Below are positions 49,198 to 60,915 of a stretch of 64,000 nt of DNA, one piece after another. The translations under genes and the position numbers were made by a program. This DNA comes from Elymus sibiricus (lineage: Eukaryota; Streptophyta; Magnoliopsida; Poales; Poaceae), in contig CM077676.1 of assembly GCA_039707655.1 (NCBI GenBank), positions 240,144,866 to 240,208,865 of the forward strand, written 5' to 3'. Numbering within the stretch: position 1 is the stretch's first letter; each line of letters starts with the position of its first letter. The notes under the pieces are model-generated. The model did no database searches. It saw only the letters and a program-made list of their open reading frames with translations, and had not been told where the DNA came from.

Positions 49198-51666
49198 GCA
49201 TCATTGAAATCTCAAACCTATCTTAATGGCTATAAACAATAGCGCTAGTTGGGAGGCAACCCAATAGTTATCTTAAGTTTATTTTTCTGTTTTCTTATGT
49301 GCACACAATTATGATACTGTTATGATTGTGTTTTTATGTTTTAATTAGTGTTTGTGCCAAGTAATGCCTTTGGGATGATTTGGAAGATAGTATAATTGAT
49401 GCTGTTTGGAAAACAGAAAGTTCTGCGTCCAGTGCTGGAATTTTAATTCGGTACTGGAGCATCAAAAAAATCTGAAATGTTTACACAGTATTGGTATATG
49501 ATTTTCCCACGTTTTCCTTATTTTTCAGAATTTTTGGAGTTACAGAAGTATAGCTTTTAAATAGATCTTTACAGACTGTTCTGTTTTAGACAGATTCTAT
49601 TTTTGTTGCATAGTTTGCTTATTTTGATGAATCTATGGATCGTATCGGGGGGTATGAGTCATGGAGAAGTTGGAGTACAATAGCATTATGCCAATATTAA
49701 ATATGAATCAATTTACTACAGTACTTAAAGTTAAAGATTTGTTTGTTATACTAACGGATCTCACAAAGGTTTTGTTGAGTTTTGTGTGATTGAAGTTTTC
49801 AAGTTTTGGGTGAAATCACGATGGATGAAGGAATAAGGAGTGAAAAGAGCCTAATCTTGGGGATGCCCAAGGCACCCCAAGGTAATATTCAAGGAAGACC
49901 CAAGCAACTAAGCTTGGGGATGCCCCGGAAGGCATCCCATCTTTCTTCTACCAACCATCGGTAATTTTACTTGGAGCTATATTTTTATTCGTCACATATC
50001 ATGAGTTTTGCTTGGAGTATCTTGTATTATATGAGTCTTTGCTTTGTTTTCTTTTTAGTTTGTCACAATCATCTTTGCTGGACACACCTATTTGATAGAG
50101 CCACACGTTTATCATGATTTGTTAGAATACTCTATGTGCTTCACTTATATCTTTTGAGCTAGGCAGTTGCTCTAGTGCTTCACTTAAATCTTTTTGAGCA
50201 CGGCGGTGGCTATATTTTGAAGAAATATTTGAACTCTCATGCTTCACTTATATTATTTTGAGAGTTGATAAGATTAAATTTTGAAGAAATATTTGCACTC
50301 TCATGTTTCACTTATATCTTTTTGAGAGTTGATAATAGTAATGGTAATTTGCACAAGATATGAATTTGGTCCCAAAGTGATGAATATTCAAGAGGGATAT
50401 AATAAAAACTTCCAAGAAAGATCATTGGATATGATAAGTTTGATTCCTTGCAATAGTTTTGCGATATGAAGATGATAATATGTGAGTCATGTTAGTGAGT
50501 AATTGTGATTTAGTAAGAATATTGGTGTTAAGGTTTGTGATGCCCTATGCATGCACATAAAGTCAATAGTTATGCAATGAAATTATATCCTACTTATGGT
50601 GCATTATTCGGTGTTAGTTATGTTCAATGCATGTTTATGACCGTTTTCGCTTTTTAGTTGGTCGCTTCTCAATCTATTTGCTAGCCTTCATTTGTACTAA
50701 GCGGGAATACTGCTTGTGCATCCAACTCCTCAAACCTAAAGTTGTGCCAAATGAGTCCACCATACCTACCTATATGGGGTATTTCCTTGCCGTTCCAAGT
50801 AAATTTGCATGTGCCAACTCTAATTTTTCAAAATAATTTTCTGTTTTGTGTGCCCGTAATGCTCATGAAGCGGCAGGGGGTGGCCAATATTTTCCATGCT
50901 AGGTGTGTTATTCTCACGATGAGTGTTTATTCACTTGTCATTGCACGAGAGAGTGGCAGGTAATAGGGATGCCTAGTCCCGAAATGCAAAAATTTAATAT
51001 GATGTTAATAATAAATTCCTTGGAAAGTGTTGGTATGGAAGGCACCCATGGATACGGCTAGCCATGGATTGTGAAAGAATGGTGGAAAGGAAATAAACTT
51101 TATTTTCTGTTTGGGAACCGCCTATAATGTGTCTAGCATGGAAAATATTGGGAATTCTCGGTCGTTTTCGTTGACAGGAAAAGCATGCCTCTCAAAATAA
51201 TTTTATCTCTCTAATTTAAGCTTTGAGCTCTGCTACCTCTTCAAATCTCTGCTTCCCTCTGCAAAGGGCCTATCTATTTACTTTTACGCAATTTTTATTT
51301 TTTATTTTGAGTCTCCATCTTCTCTTACAAAGCACCAACTAGAGAGCACTATTGTCATACTTGTGCATTGTGTGTAACTAATATCACGTGTGTTTCATGA
51401 ATGGATCAATGATTGAGCATAATGGGCTAGGGATAGCTTTCTTTAGCGTTGATATTTTGAAAGACATGGTTGCTTGTTAGTATGCTTGAGTATTTATGTC
51501 TTCATGTCAAATTATATACTATTGCTTTGAATCATTCAAGTCCAAATGTCCATGCTACAAAAGAAAAGAGTATATGATGAATATGATAGGTAGCATTCCA
51601 CATCAAAAATTCTGTTTTTATCATTTACCTACTCGAGGACGAGCAGGAATTAAGCTTGGGGATGCT
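49198..51666 (+). mobile_element. Element II non-coding internal region and polypurine tract
   Basis: AT-rich, no coding frame. It matches the reverse complement of element I between ~8264 and 11220, for example 51478-51545 against ~8385-8450. The end, GAATTAAGCTTGGGGATGC, precedes the LTR and is the likely second-strand primer. Confidence 0.8.
50137..50317 (+). repeat. Four-copy TGCTTCACTTATAT motif array in element II
   Basis: Copies at 50137-50150, 50176-50189 (AAAT variant), 50240-50253 and 50304-50317 (TGTTTC variant). Most are followed by an ATTTTGAG or CTTTTTGAG-like tail. The array is equivalent to the one in element I. Confidence 0.8.
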
Positions 51667-53207
51667 TGATACGTCTCCAACATATCTACAATTTTTTATT
51701 GTCCAATGCTATTATAGTATCAATCTTGGATGTGTTATATACACTTACAAGCAATTATATATCATTTTTTGGGACTAACCTATTAACTTAATGCCCGGTG
51801 CCAGTTGCTGTTTTTTTGCCTGTTTTTGGTTTTTCAGAATATACCAAACGAAGTCAAATGCCACGAAACTTTTTGGAGATTTTTTTCTGGACATAAGAGA
51901 CACTAGAAGCTTCGGGAGAGGGCCAGAAGCCAGAGGAGGTGGCCACGAGCCACCAAGGCGCGCCCTGGTGCCTCATGGGCCCACCTCTGCTCCGTTTGAC
52001 CTAATTACACCTCTATAAATTCTCTAAAATCGGGAAACCAACAAGAGAGTCCACGAAATACTTTTTCTGCCGGCGCAAGTATCTGTTTTCGAGAGATCCC
52101 ATCTGGAGGCCTTTTCCGGCACTCTGCCGGAGGGGGATTCGATCACGGAGGGGCTCTACATCAACCTTGCTGCCCTTCCGATGATGCGTGGGTAGTTTAC
52201 CACAGACCTTCGGGTCCATAGTTAGTAGCTAGATGGCTTCTTCTCACTTTTTGATCTTCAATACAATGTTCTCCTCGATGTTCTTGGAGTTCTATCCGAT
52301 GTATTCACTTTTTGCGGTGTGTTTGTTGGGATCCGATGAATTGTGAGTTTATGATCAGATTATCCATGAATATTATTTGAGTTTGCTCTGAACTCTTTTA
52401 TGCATGATTGTTATAGCTTCGTATTTCTCTCCGATCTATTGATTTGGTTTGGCCAACTAGATTGATTTATCTTGCAATGGGAGAGGTTCTTTGTAATGGG
52501 TTCGATCTTGCGGTGCTCAATCCCAGTGACAGAAGGGGACATGACACGTATGTATCATTGCTATTAAGGGTGAAAAGATGGGGTTTATTCATGCATGAGT
52601 TTACTTTGTCTACATCATGTCATCTTGCTTAAGGCATTACTCCATTCTTTATGAACTTAATACTCTAGATGCATGCTGGATAGCGGTCGATGTGTGGAGT
52701 AATAGTAGTAGATGCAACATCGTTTTGGTCTATTTGTCTCGGACATGATGCATATATACATGATCATTGCCTTGGATATCGTCATGATTATTTGCTTTTC
52801 TATCAATTGCCCAACAGTAATTTGTTTACCCACCGTATGCTATTTTCAAGAGAGAAGCCTCTAGTGAAAACTATGGCCCCCGGGTCTACCTTTATCATAT
52901 ATTAAAAATCCTAAAATACCTTGCTGCATTTTTACTTTATTTATTTTATTTTGTATTTTTGTTCGATCTATCTATCTATCACCATACAATTTAATCTTGC
53001 AATTAACCGCCAAGGGATTGACAACCCCTTGTTCGCGTTGGGTGCAAGGATTTGTTATTTTGTGTGCATGTGCTGCTAACGAGTTGTTGCGTGATTCTCC
53101 TAGTGGATTGATAACCTTGGTTTCATAACTGAGGGAAATACTTATCTCTACTGTACTGCATCATCCCCTCCTCTTCGGGGGAAAACCAACGCAGATCACA
53201 AGTAGCA
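51667..53207 (+). repeat. Element II 3' LTR
   Basis: 1,541 bp, ends ACAAGTAGCA at 53207, followed by CCTGC. Confidence 0.93.
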
Positions 53208-53212
53208 CCTGC

Positions 53213-53438
53213 GTACTGGAAGATGTTAGTAAAATTTTGGAGAACTGGGAATTCGAACGGCAGGTGCTTTTGCTACTTATATCAGGTGCCTGAAAATTCG
53301 TTTCGCAACAATTACTTCACCGTTATATCCACGTCGACCATCGACATGATGGTTGGAAGGAAATGCCAACTTCAGACTGAAAAATTCTTAACAACAACAC
53401 GAACTTGCAGACGACTAGGTAGAACTAGTACTACGAAA
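53213..53438. other. 3' flank of the NAC gene
   Basis: About 225 bp between element II and the NAC stop. It is probably the 3' UTR or terminator region on the - strand. No distinct poly(A) signal is claimed. Confidence 0.4.
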
Positions 53439-54429
53439 CTAACTTATAATCCTTTTAGTCCTGGCCCTCGTTTTCGTCTGGTAGAAGATCTTGCAGATGA
53501 CCAGCTCCCGCTCCTTCTCTTGCTCGAGGTCCCCGAGGTGGTACTGGTGCATCACCCAGTTGGTCCTCTGCTGGTCGAAGTTCTTGTTGGTGTGCAGCAC
53601 CAGAACCTTTGTGCTGCCCTTCTGCCGGCCGTTGACCATCACCGGCATGGTATTGCCGGTCTTGTGCCACATCGCGTGCATGCCGCACTCCGATTGTATC
53701 TTGTGACGCGTCCGCGTACCCCTTTTGAATTCCTTGGAGTTGTGCTGGAAGAAATGCTTGCTTAGGCCACTCAGTGTGATACCTGCAGTATTGGCGAAAT
53801 ACAATCCCAGGCCGGGCAGCATACATCAGAAATTTGTAAAAAGAAAGGAATATATTTTGTGTAAGTAGATGGTCGATCGGTGTCTCACCTGGAAGTTTCT
53901 CAGGATGGGTGGAGCATATGTCGTGCTCGCTGTCGATGGTCGGTATGAACAAATCGATGAGAGGGTGAGATCTCGCGCTGTCAGCACTCACTTTAGCCTC
54001 AAGGTGCTCGATCAGCTCATGATCCATGGGATCGAACTTGACGCCAGCCGGCAGCACCAACAATCCTTCTTGGACTTTCAGTGGTTAATTCCAGTTAAAT
54101 GGTACCCAATGTATGATCAATCAACTGTTTAAGTAAATGATGAAATATTTCGACAGATAAGTGCTACTCCAAATCTAAAATCCATGACGCCCAAACAAAA
54201 TGGGGTCTCGGCTTCATTATTACATGCATACTCTAAAGACTTGAAAAACCCCATAAAGATCGAAATCAACATATAGGGCGACGGGATGAATACTCACAGG
54301 AGCGTCCTCACTGGTTCCACCCTTCATGCGGCTAGCTTGAAGAGCTTCCTTGTTGAGATCAAATTTCTCAATGTCTTCCTTTTGACTACTTGCAATGAAG
54401 TATACCAGCTCCACTAGCTCATCGCCCAT
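53439..54429 (-). CDS. NAC-domain protein, SOG1-like type (short)
   Basis: Three - strand exons. Exon 1: ATG 54427-54429 to ~54298/54294 (M-G-D-E-L-V-E-L). Exon 2: ~54074-53889, with [18 protein letters not shown] and [13 protein letters not shown] (NAC subdomains A/B). Exon 3: 53782-53439, with G-L-S-K-H-F-F, W-H-K-T-G-N-T, V-N-G-R-Q-K-G and [11 protein letters not shown] (subdomains C/D). NAC proteins are DNA-binding transcription factors. The L-P-A-G-V-K-F-D and H-Q-Y-H-L-G pattern fits the SOG1 (DNA damage response) branch. Intron 2 (106 bp, GTGAGA...GCAG) joins in phase. Intron 1 is doubtful: the best donor (GTGAGT, 54297) is out of phase, and a weaker GTATTC donor 4 nt on gives ~221 residues. 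It stops soon after the NAC domain, without the long C-terminal region of SOG1. Confidence 0.75.
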
Positions 54430-54590
54430 CGTACCAACTGGATCGGAACAAGGCGGCGGCTAGGAGGCGGGGAGACCAGGAGAGAATGGGAGAGAATGGG
54501 AGAGTGTTGCTGGACTACCAGAGGGGTGAGGCTCACTTTGGTGAACCGAACACGCGGTCGGGACTCTTGTGTCACCTCACGCACAGCGTG
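54430..54590 (-). promoter_or_regulatory. Proximal 5' region of the NAC gene
   Basis: About 160 bp of GC- and GA-rich sequence (GAGAATGGGAGAGAATGG repeat near 54480) between the ATG and the solo LTR. This is all that remains of the original upstream sequence next to the gene. No clear TATA box was found here. Confidence 0.35.
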
Positions 54591-54595
54591 TTGTC

Positions 54596-56131
54596 TGATA
54601 CGTCTCCAACATATCTATAATTTTTGATTGTTCCATGCTATTAGAGTATCAATCTTGGATGTTTTATATGCAATTATATGCCATTATATATCATTTTTTG
54701 GGAATAACCTATTAACCCAGTGCCCAGTGCCAGTTACAATTTTTGCCTTTTTAGAAAATTATTATCAAAATGTGTCCAAACGAGAGAAAAAAAACTTTGG
54801 ATTAATTTTTTCTGGACCAGAAGAGACCCAGGAAGCTTCGGGAGAAGACCAGAAGAGTCACGAGGAGGCGACAAGCCTGGAGGGCGCGCCCCCCAGGCTT
54901 GTGGGCCCCTCATGGCACCTCATGACCTAATTCCTTCGCTATAAATTCACAAATATTCCCAAACCAACAGAGAGACAGAAGAGAAAACCTTTCCGCCGCC
55001 ACAAGCCTCTGTTCTTCCATGATCCCATCTGGAGGCCTTTTCCGGTACTCTGCCGGAGGGGGAATCGATCACGGAGGGCTTCTACATCAACCTTGCTGCC
55101 CTTCTGATGATGTGTGAGTAGTTTACCACAGACCTACGGGTCCATAGCTAGTAGCTAGATGGCTTCTTCTCTCTCTTTGATCTTCAATACCATGTTCTCC
55201 TCGATGTTCTTGGAGTTCTATCTGATGTAATCTTCTTTTGCGGTGTGTTTGTTGGGATCCGATGAATTGTGAGTTTATGATCAGAGTATTCATGAGAAAT
55301 ATTTGAGTCTTCTCTGAACTCTTTTATGCATGATTGTTATAGCTTTGTATTTCTCTCCGATCTATCAATTTGGTTTGGCCTACTAGATTGATTTATCTTG
55401 CAATGGGAGTGGTGCTTTGTGATGGGTTCAATCTTGCGGTGCTCAATCCCAGTGACAGAAGGGGACATGACACATATTTTTATTGTTGCCATTAAGGATA
55501 AAAAAGATGGGGTTTAGTCATATTGCTTGAGTTTACTTTGTCTACATCATGTCATCTTGCTTAAGGCGTTACTATGTTTCATACTTAATACCCTAGATGC
55601 ATGTTGGATAGCGGTCGATGGGTAGAGTAATAGTAGTAGATGCAGGCAGGAGTCGGTCTACTTGTCTCGGACGTGATGCCTATATACATGATCATTGCCA
55701 TGAATCCGTCATAATTATTTGCTTTTCTATCAATTGCCCAACAGTAATTTGTTTACCCACCGTACGCTATGCGTTCAAGAGAGAAGCCTCTAGTGAAAAC
55801 TATGGCCCCCGGTCTACTTTATCATATATTAAAAACCTAAAAATACCTTGCTGCAATTTATTTACTTTTATTTTTATTAGTATTTTATTTTATCTATTTA
55901 CCTCGATAAGATTTAATCCTTGCAAATAACCGCTAAGAGGATTGACAACCCTCTTATTTGCGTTGGGTGCAAGTGTTTACTCTTGTGTGTGCAGGTGCGC
56001 TTAACGGAATTTTGCTTGGTTCTCCTACTGGATTCATAACCTTGGTTCTTAGCTGAGGGAAATACTTATCTCTACTGTACTGCATCATCCTCTCCTCTTC
56101 GGGGAAATACCAATGCAGACTACAAGTAGCA
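54596..56131 (+). mobile_element. Solo LTR upstream of the NAC gene (TSD TTGTC)
   Basis: 1,536 bp, TGATACGTCTCC...ACAAGTAGCA, flanked by TTGTC at 54591-54595 and 56132-56136. Same family as element II's LTRs. It lies in the NAC promoter in the opposite orientation to the gene and carries its own TATAAATT near 54941. Confidence 0.93.
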
Positions 56132-56136
56132 TTGTC

Positions 56137-56684
56137 ACGTCAATTCAATGTGAGGACATGATGAATAATTTGACCGACGTGTACTAGTACTACTAGTCGT
56201 ACAAGTACTACTTACCTAGTACAATTAGCGCAATATACGGTATAGAGGACTACTAGTAGTACAAATTTTAGAAATGGTGTACATTCATCCAATCTCCATG
56301 TTGCGTCCGTATTGCTTTAAATAATATCAGAGGGGCGTTGCTAAAGCCTTAGTTTTAAGGGCATTATGCAAGAGTGTTTAGAAGGAGCTTACAAACAGGT
56401 GCCTACAAAGTTACAAGGCTGTGCGACAGACTTGTAGGCTACATGAGTAATACAAAATATAATTCCCATTGGACAACACTTTCACGAACAAGTACGCACT
56501 TGAAGCTTAATTGCTATATATGGCTTCTGCACAGCATCTCCATCATCATTATCAAAATACATGCTATGCAGGTGATTTAGGATGCACTTGATCCTAGAAA
56601 GGTATTTAACCTTCAAACTAACTACAGTACAAAATAACCAACAGAACAGGATCATGCGACAACTAGCAGGATACATGGCTCAGT
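56137..56684. other. Intergenic segment between NAC upstream region and F-box gene 3' end
   Basis: About 550 bp, including short TACTAGTA/TAGTAGTAC runs at 56188-56262. No gene seen. The right part is probably the 3' UTR of the F-box gene. Confidence 0.4.
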
Positions 56685-58711
56685 CTAGATATCACTACGA
56701 ATCAAGTTGTGCATATTAGCTGTTGGCATAAACCACATCGCCGCATGTCGGGTTTGCAAAAGCCATTCATCGCTTGGAAGCTTGATGCCTTTCACACACT
56801 GAAGTTCATCTTGCAACAAGCTGTGTTGACGAATCTCTGGATATGGTGCTTCATGAAATCCATGGTACGATGTGTAAACACAGTTCCCCCTGGTGAATGG
56901 AACTTGCATAGCACGATAATCATTGCCGGTGATATGTTCGATGATTGGTTGGATGATCGGATAATTGAGCCCGAGGACTAGGGAGTGGTTGCCGAGGCTG
57001 TAAACCCACCTCCAATTGAATACGCCTGGCCCAACGGAGCTAGGATCTTTCTCGAAGACGAAGCAGCCATAGCCATCACAGTCGCGAATGCCCCACGCAT
57101 TGTACTGCATGTGGTTTGATGAAATGGTTTGGTCACTTTGGTACGTGCAAATGAGCATCAAATGCCCATCATCATCTGAATAAGTGATAAACCACCACCC
57201 ATTGACATTTATATTTCCAGGTGCTGGAATTATAAAGGCCAACGCATTTGCGTCTGCTGCAACAAATCAAATTGGAGACCAAAAGGACAAAAATATACAA
57301 TCATGTTTAGAGTATGTGTGGAATTAAGATTATTATAACAGTGACACAGATCATAGCCAGAGAATTACAATGCTGTGGTCATAATCATACCCTAATTTTT
57401 TAAAAATGCCAATGGCTTTCATATTCTAGCAATATGTCATGGTTCAAAGATGATGTAAAAATGAGAGGAAAACAGCTATGCCAGGGCCTACTCATATTCT
57501 ACCATAACAGTTAGATGCCAACCGTTCTCGTATCAACTCTAACAATAACATGCGTGGTTATAAAAATCTTGGAAATGAGAGTAACATATAGCAATCATGT
57601 GGTTATACTCATAATATCTATTCTAACAATCATTAGATGCCAATTGTTCTCATATCATCTCTAACAATAACATGCATGTGTGGTCATAAAAATCTAGGAA
57701 ATGAGAGGAACATATAGCAATGATGTGGTTATATATACTCATAATATCTATTCTAACAATCATTAGATGCCAATTGTTCTCATATCAACTCTAACAATAA
57801 CATGTGTGATCATAAAAATCTAGGAAATGAGAGGAACATATAGCAATGATGTGGTTATAGTCATACTATCTATTCCAAATTTCTAACAATGAACAGGCAG
57901 TCGTATTCATATGGTAAAGATGAGATGAGATAGAACAATTACACGACGATGGATTCCACCAGTATATGCAGCCAATTTGTCCGTCCATCGCGTAAACGAT
58001 GCCATCGTGCACTATAGCATCAGACAGAAATGGAGGGTAAACAGGATTGATGATGAGCCATAACCATGTATGGCGACTGGATTCCAGATAGGCTAATCCC
58101 CCGTCGAACAAGGCAATGAGCTTGTAATCTATGTAGTCTTCTGATGGTGTGGGTACTTCGCAGATTACAACCTTCAGCAAACGGAGGTCCAACCAAGTGC
58201 CCGACGCCTCTCGTGCGTAGTAGGTAGGAGTTTCCGGCGGGCCGCGAGGCTGGATGTCGGCAGTATCCAACGATGGAAGGGTGATCTCTCGCTGGGTGTA
58301 GATATCCACGACATGCCATGGACCACCCGATTGGTGGACGAGGACGATCCAGTTGGTCTTCATGCCCGCCCAGTAGTGGTGGCGCATGAAGGGCAGGTGG
58401 GCGGGGAGTGGTAGCATGTCGAGGGGCACGACGGCAACCTCCGTAGGATCGTCACATCGGTGTCTGGGCCAGTTGCGAGGATCGGGCATCAGCAAGCAGG
58501 GTGTCTTGAAAAGGGCCAGACGGCTGCCGATGAGTAGACGGTGCATAGACACCGAGCATGCGGCCAGACGCACGGTGCTGAGCAGGTCCATACGATTACA
58601 GATCTGCTCCAAGAGAACATCGGGGAGGGAATTCCAATCGCGGCTCTGAGTGTCAGTCGGTTCTGCCATTGGGTTTTTTAGGGTGCTGAGTGATTGGGGT
58701 TTTCGGTGCAT
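56685..58711 (-). CDS. F-box protein with DUF295 domain
   Basis: Two - strand exons. Exon 1 is 58711-57943 and exon 2 is 57256-56685. The T|GTAATT donor and TTGCAG|CA acceptor are both phase 1, so the joined frame is open for 446 residues. The N-terminus has an F-box: D-W-N-S-L-P-D-V-L-L-E-Q-I-C-N-R-M-D then R-L-A-A-C-S-V-S-M-H-R-L-L (residues ~27-62). The remainder is a DUF295 domain: L-P-S-L-D-T, D-Y-I-D-Y-K-L-I-A-L-F-D-G-G-L-A-Y, A-I-V-H-D-G-I-V-Y-A-M-D and, in exon 2, D-G-H-L-M-L-I-C, F-V-F-E-K-D, S-L-G-N-H-S-L-V-L-G-L-N-Y-P and C-V-Y-T-S. F-box proteins are SCF ubiquitin-ligase adaptors; the DUF295 group is large and fast-evolving in grasses and its substrates are mostly unknown. Translation may instead start at the second ATG (58669). 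Confidence 0.87.
57511..57888. repeat. Three-copy ~125-bp tandem repeat in the F-box gene intron
   Basis: Units start TTAGATGCCAA at 57511, 57633 and 57763 (periods 122 and 130). They share TCTAACAATAACATG, ATAAAAATCT and GGAAATGAGAG blocks. Units 2 and 3 are more alike, so they duplicated last. The intron is 686 bp, and this array makes up over half of it. Confidence 0.85.
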
Positions 58712-59266
58712 GCGGACGAGCGGGGAAGTGGATGCGGGCGGGCGAGAGAAGAAGATGGCGTGTGTGGGCGAGCAGTGAGCGGGGGGAGATGGTGCGCGCG
58801 AGCGACCGAGGAAGATGGAGCGGGTGGGCGAGCAGTGAGCACTGGAAAATGGTGTGCAGACGAAGATGGGGAAGGGACGTCCATGGGGAAGAGAGGAGGA
58901 AGAAGAGGGAGAGACGGGGAAGAAGGTGCATTAAATCTCAATTCAACTAGTACTACTAGTATACTCGAGTGTAAATAGTTAAGCGGATGACATGTGGGTC
59001 TACGTCAAGCGGGCCCATATGTCAGCGAATGGAAGAGAGAGGTGCGTACGCGTAATTGCGGAAGCATGCTCCACTGGCAGACATGATGGCACTACAGGGT
59101 AAGGCTGATTTAGTAACACCAGCATGCTGGCTCAGCTTATTAATCAAGTGTCCCATCTGCTGCAGCGTGTATTGTCACTTCACTGTGAAGACTAGTAGTT
59201 CAATACACTGATGGGGTATAATGTATCACCAAGACTTCCTATCTATGCCTCTATGAAAGCAGCATT
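58712..59266 (-). promoter_or_regulatory. Upstream region of the F-box gene
   Basis: About 550 bp. Next to the ATG the - strand is a CT-rich leader (58860-58930) typical of grass 5' UTRs. Further up are AGTACTACTAGTA (58950) and unclassified sequence up to the Copia LTR. No firm TATA box was assigned. Confidence 0.4.
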
Positions 59267-59608
59267 TGCTCCCTTGGTGGTTTTGGTAATTCATAACAAC
59301 ATATATCTCATTGAACTAATGTCTACTCAAGATTAAGATTTCAGGATGTTCAATGATTGGCATGGCATGGACTAGAGACGTGGACCCCTCAAAATGCTAA
59401 GGACAAGGATTGGCAAAAGATCAAGACTCTACATTTTTGGTTTAGTGATCCAAGATCACATTGAGTCCATAGGAAAGCCAATACTATTAAAAGGGGATGA
59501 GGTGTTGCTTAATGGTCTTTTTGCTCAAGTGCTTAGTGACAGTATTCCTAAACCCTCAACCACTCTCTCTACCCAAATATGTCCTAAACCTAAAGTCCAA
59601 CTCGGCCC

Positions 59609-60000
59609 CACCGAAATTTCCAATCCGGCCCCACCGAGTTCATCCAAGACTTAGCCACTGCCAAAACCCTAACAAATCGGATCCACCGAAATGGATCTCG
59701 GTCCCACCGAGATGGCCTTGCCAACTCTCTGTAATCGGTTGCATTCACTTCGGTCTCACCGAGTTATGCATATCAGTCTCACCGAGATGGCTTGCCAACT
59801 CTCTGTTGCCTTATTGCTTCACTTCGGTCCTACCGAGTTGATGCAATCGGTGCCACCGAGATGAGGATTGCCCTAAGCCATTGCACTTCGGTCCATCCGA
59901 GTTGTTCGTATCGGTCCCACCGAGATTCCTAAAGTTCATGTCTTTTACACAGTTCGGTGCTACCGAGATGATCGTTTCGGTGCCACCGAGTTGGGTCAAA
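59609..60000 (+). repeat. ACCGAG/CGGT half-palindrome cluster in the Copia LTR
   Basis: About twelve copies of a CGGTNCCACCGAG-type motif, each a small imperfect palindrome (CGGT...ACCG). They alternate between versions ending in GTTG and GATG and sit in the ~400 bp just before the TATA box. Upstream, positions 59609-59690 contain A variants (ACCGAA). Confidence 0.85.
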
Positions 60001-60031
60001 AGTGTGTAACGGTTGGATTTTGTGTGGAGGC

Positions 60032-60039
60032 TATATATA
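60032..60039 (+). promoter_or_regulatory. Copia LTR TATA box
   Basis: TATATATA within GGAGGCTATATATACCCC, followed ~30 bp on by a plausible start region. Confidence 0.5.
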
Positions 60040-60834
60040 CCCCTCCACCACATCCTTCTCAGTAAGGAGAGCCATCAGAACATGCCTACACTTCCACCAT
60101 TCATTTTCTGAGAGAGAACCACCTACTCATGTGTTGAGATCAAGATATTCCATTCCTACCATTTGAACCTTGATCTCTAGCCTTTCCCAAGTTGCTTTCC
60201 ACTCAAATTCTTCTTCCACCATAGCCAAATCTGTGAGGAGTGTTTGAGTGCTGGGAAGACTATCATTTGAAGCACAAGAGCAAGGAGTTCATCAACAACA
60301 CACCGTCTATTACCTTTTGGAGAGTGGTGTCTCCTAGATTGGTTAGGTGTCACTTGGGAGCCTCCAACCAGATGTGGAGTTGAACCAAGAGTTTGTAAGG
60401 GCAAGGAGATCGCCAACTTCGTGAAGATCTACCCCGAGTGAGGCTAGTCCTTCGTGGACGTAAGCCATGGTGGAATAGACAAGGTTGTTTCTTCGTGGAC
60501 CCTTCGTGGGTGGAGCCCTCCGTGGACTCGCGCAGCCGTTACCCTTCGTGGGTTGAAGTCTCCATCAACGTGGACGTACGATAGCACCACCTATCGGAAC
60601 CACGCCAAAAACCACCGTGTCTTCATTGCGTTTGAAATCTCCAATCCCTCCTTTACATACATATGCAATTGCTTATATTCCGTTGCTATACTCTTAGAAT
60701 TTCATGTGTAGGGTGATGCTTGACATGTACTATTGCTAAAATCTGCCCACAATTAAAACTGGGAAAAGGTTAGGTTTTATTTGATCAAGTAGTCTAATCA
60801 CCCCCCCCTCTAGACATACTTTCGATCCTACAAG

Positions 60835-60846
60835 TGGTATCAGAGC
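60835..60846 (+). other. Copia primer binding site (initiator tRNA-Met type)
   Basis: TGGTATCAGAGC two bases after the LTR end, the standard PBS for plant Copia elements. Confidence 0.85.
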
Positions 60847-60915
60847 TTTGGTCTCCGTAAGCCTTGATTTCCATAGCTTTGGTGATCATAGCCTTGGTTT
60901 CACAACCAGGAGAGT

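Larger units (their letters stand above)
37062..53207 (+). mobile_element. Element II: LTR retrotransposon without gag or pol, hosting element III
   Basis: Flanked by CCTGC at 37057-37061 and 53208-53212. LTRs are 37062-38616 and 51667-53207. After a tRNA-Asp-type PBS comes an orphan ORF homologous to that of element I, then ~2.4 kb of AT-rich internal sequence with a four-copy motif array, a polypurine tract (AAGCTTGGGGATGC before 51667) and the 3' LTR. Excluding element III and one TSD it is about 6.6 kb. No gag, RT or integrase was seen. Confidence 0.93.
59267..60832 (+). repeat. Copia 5' LTR
   Basis: About 1,566 bp, TGCTCCCTTGG...CGATCCTACA. The end is fixed by the PBS; the start is inferred from the first plausible TG. 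A TATATATA box lies at 60032 after the ACCGAG cluster, and a C8 run near the end at 60801. Confidence 0.6.

Noticed and set aside
57511..57888. CRISPR-like array
   Set aside because: Units are ~125 bp, directly adjacent, without spacers, and inside a plant intron.
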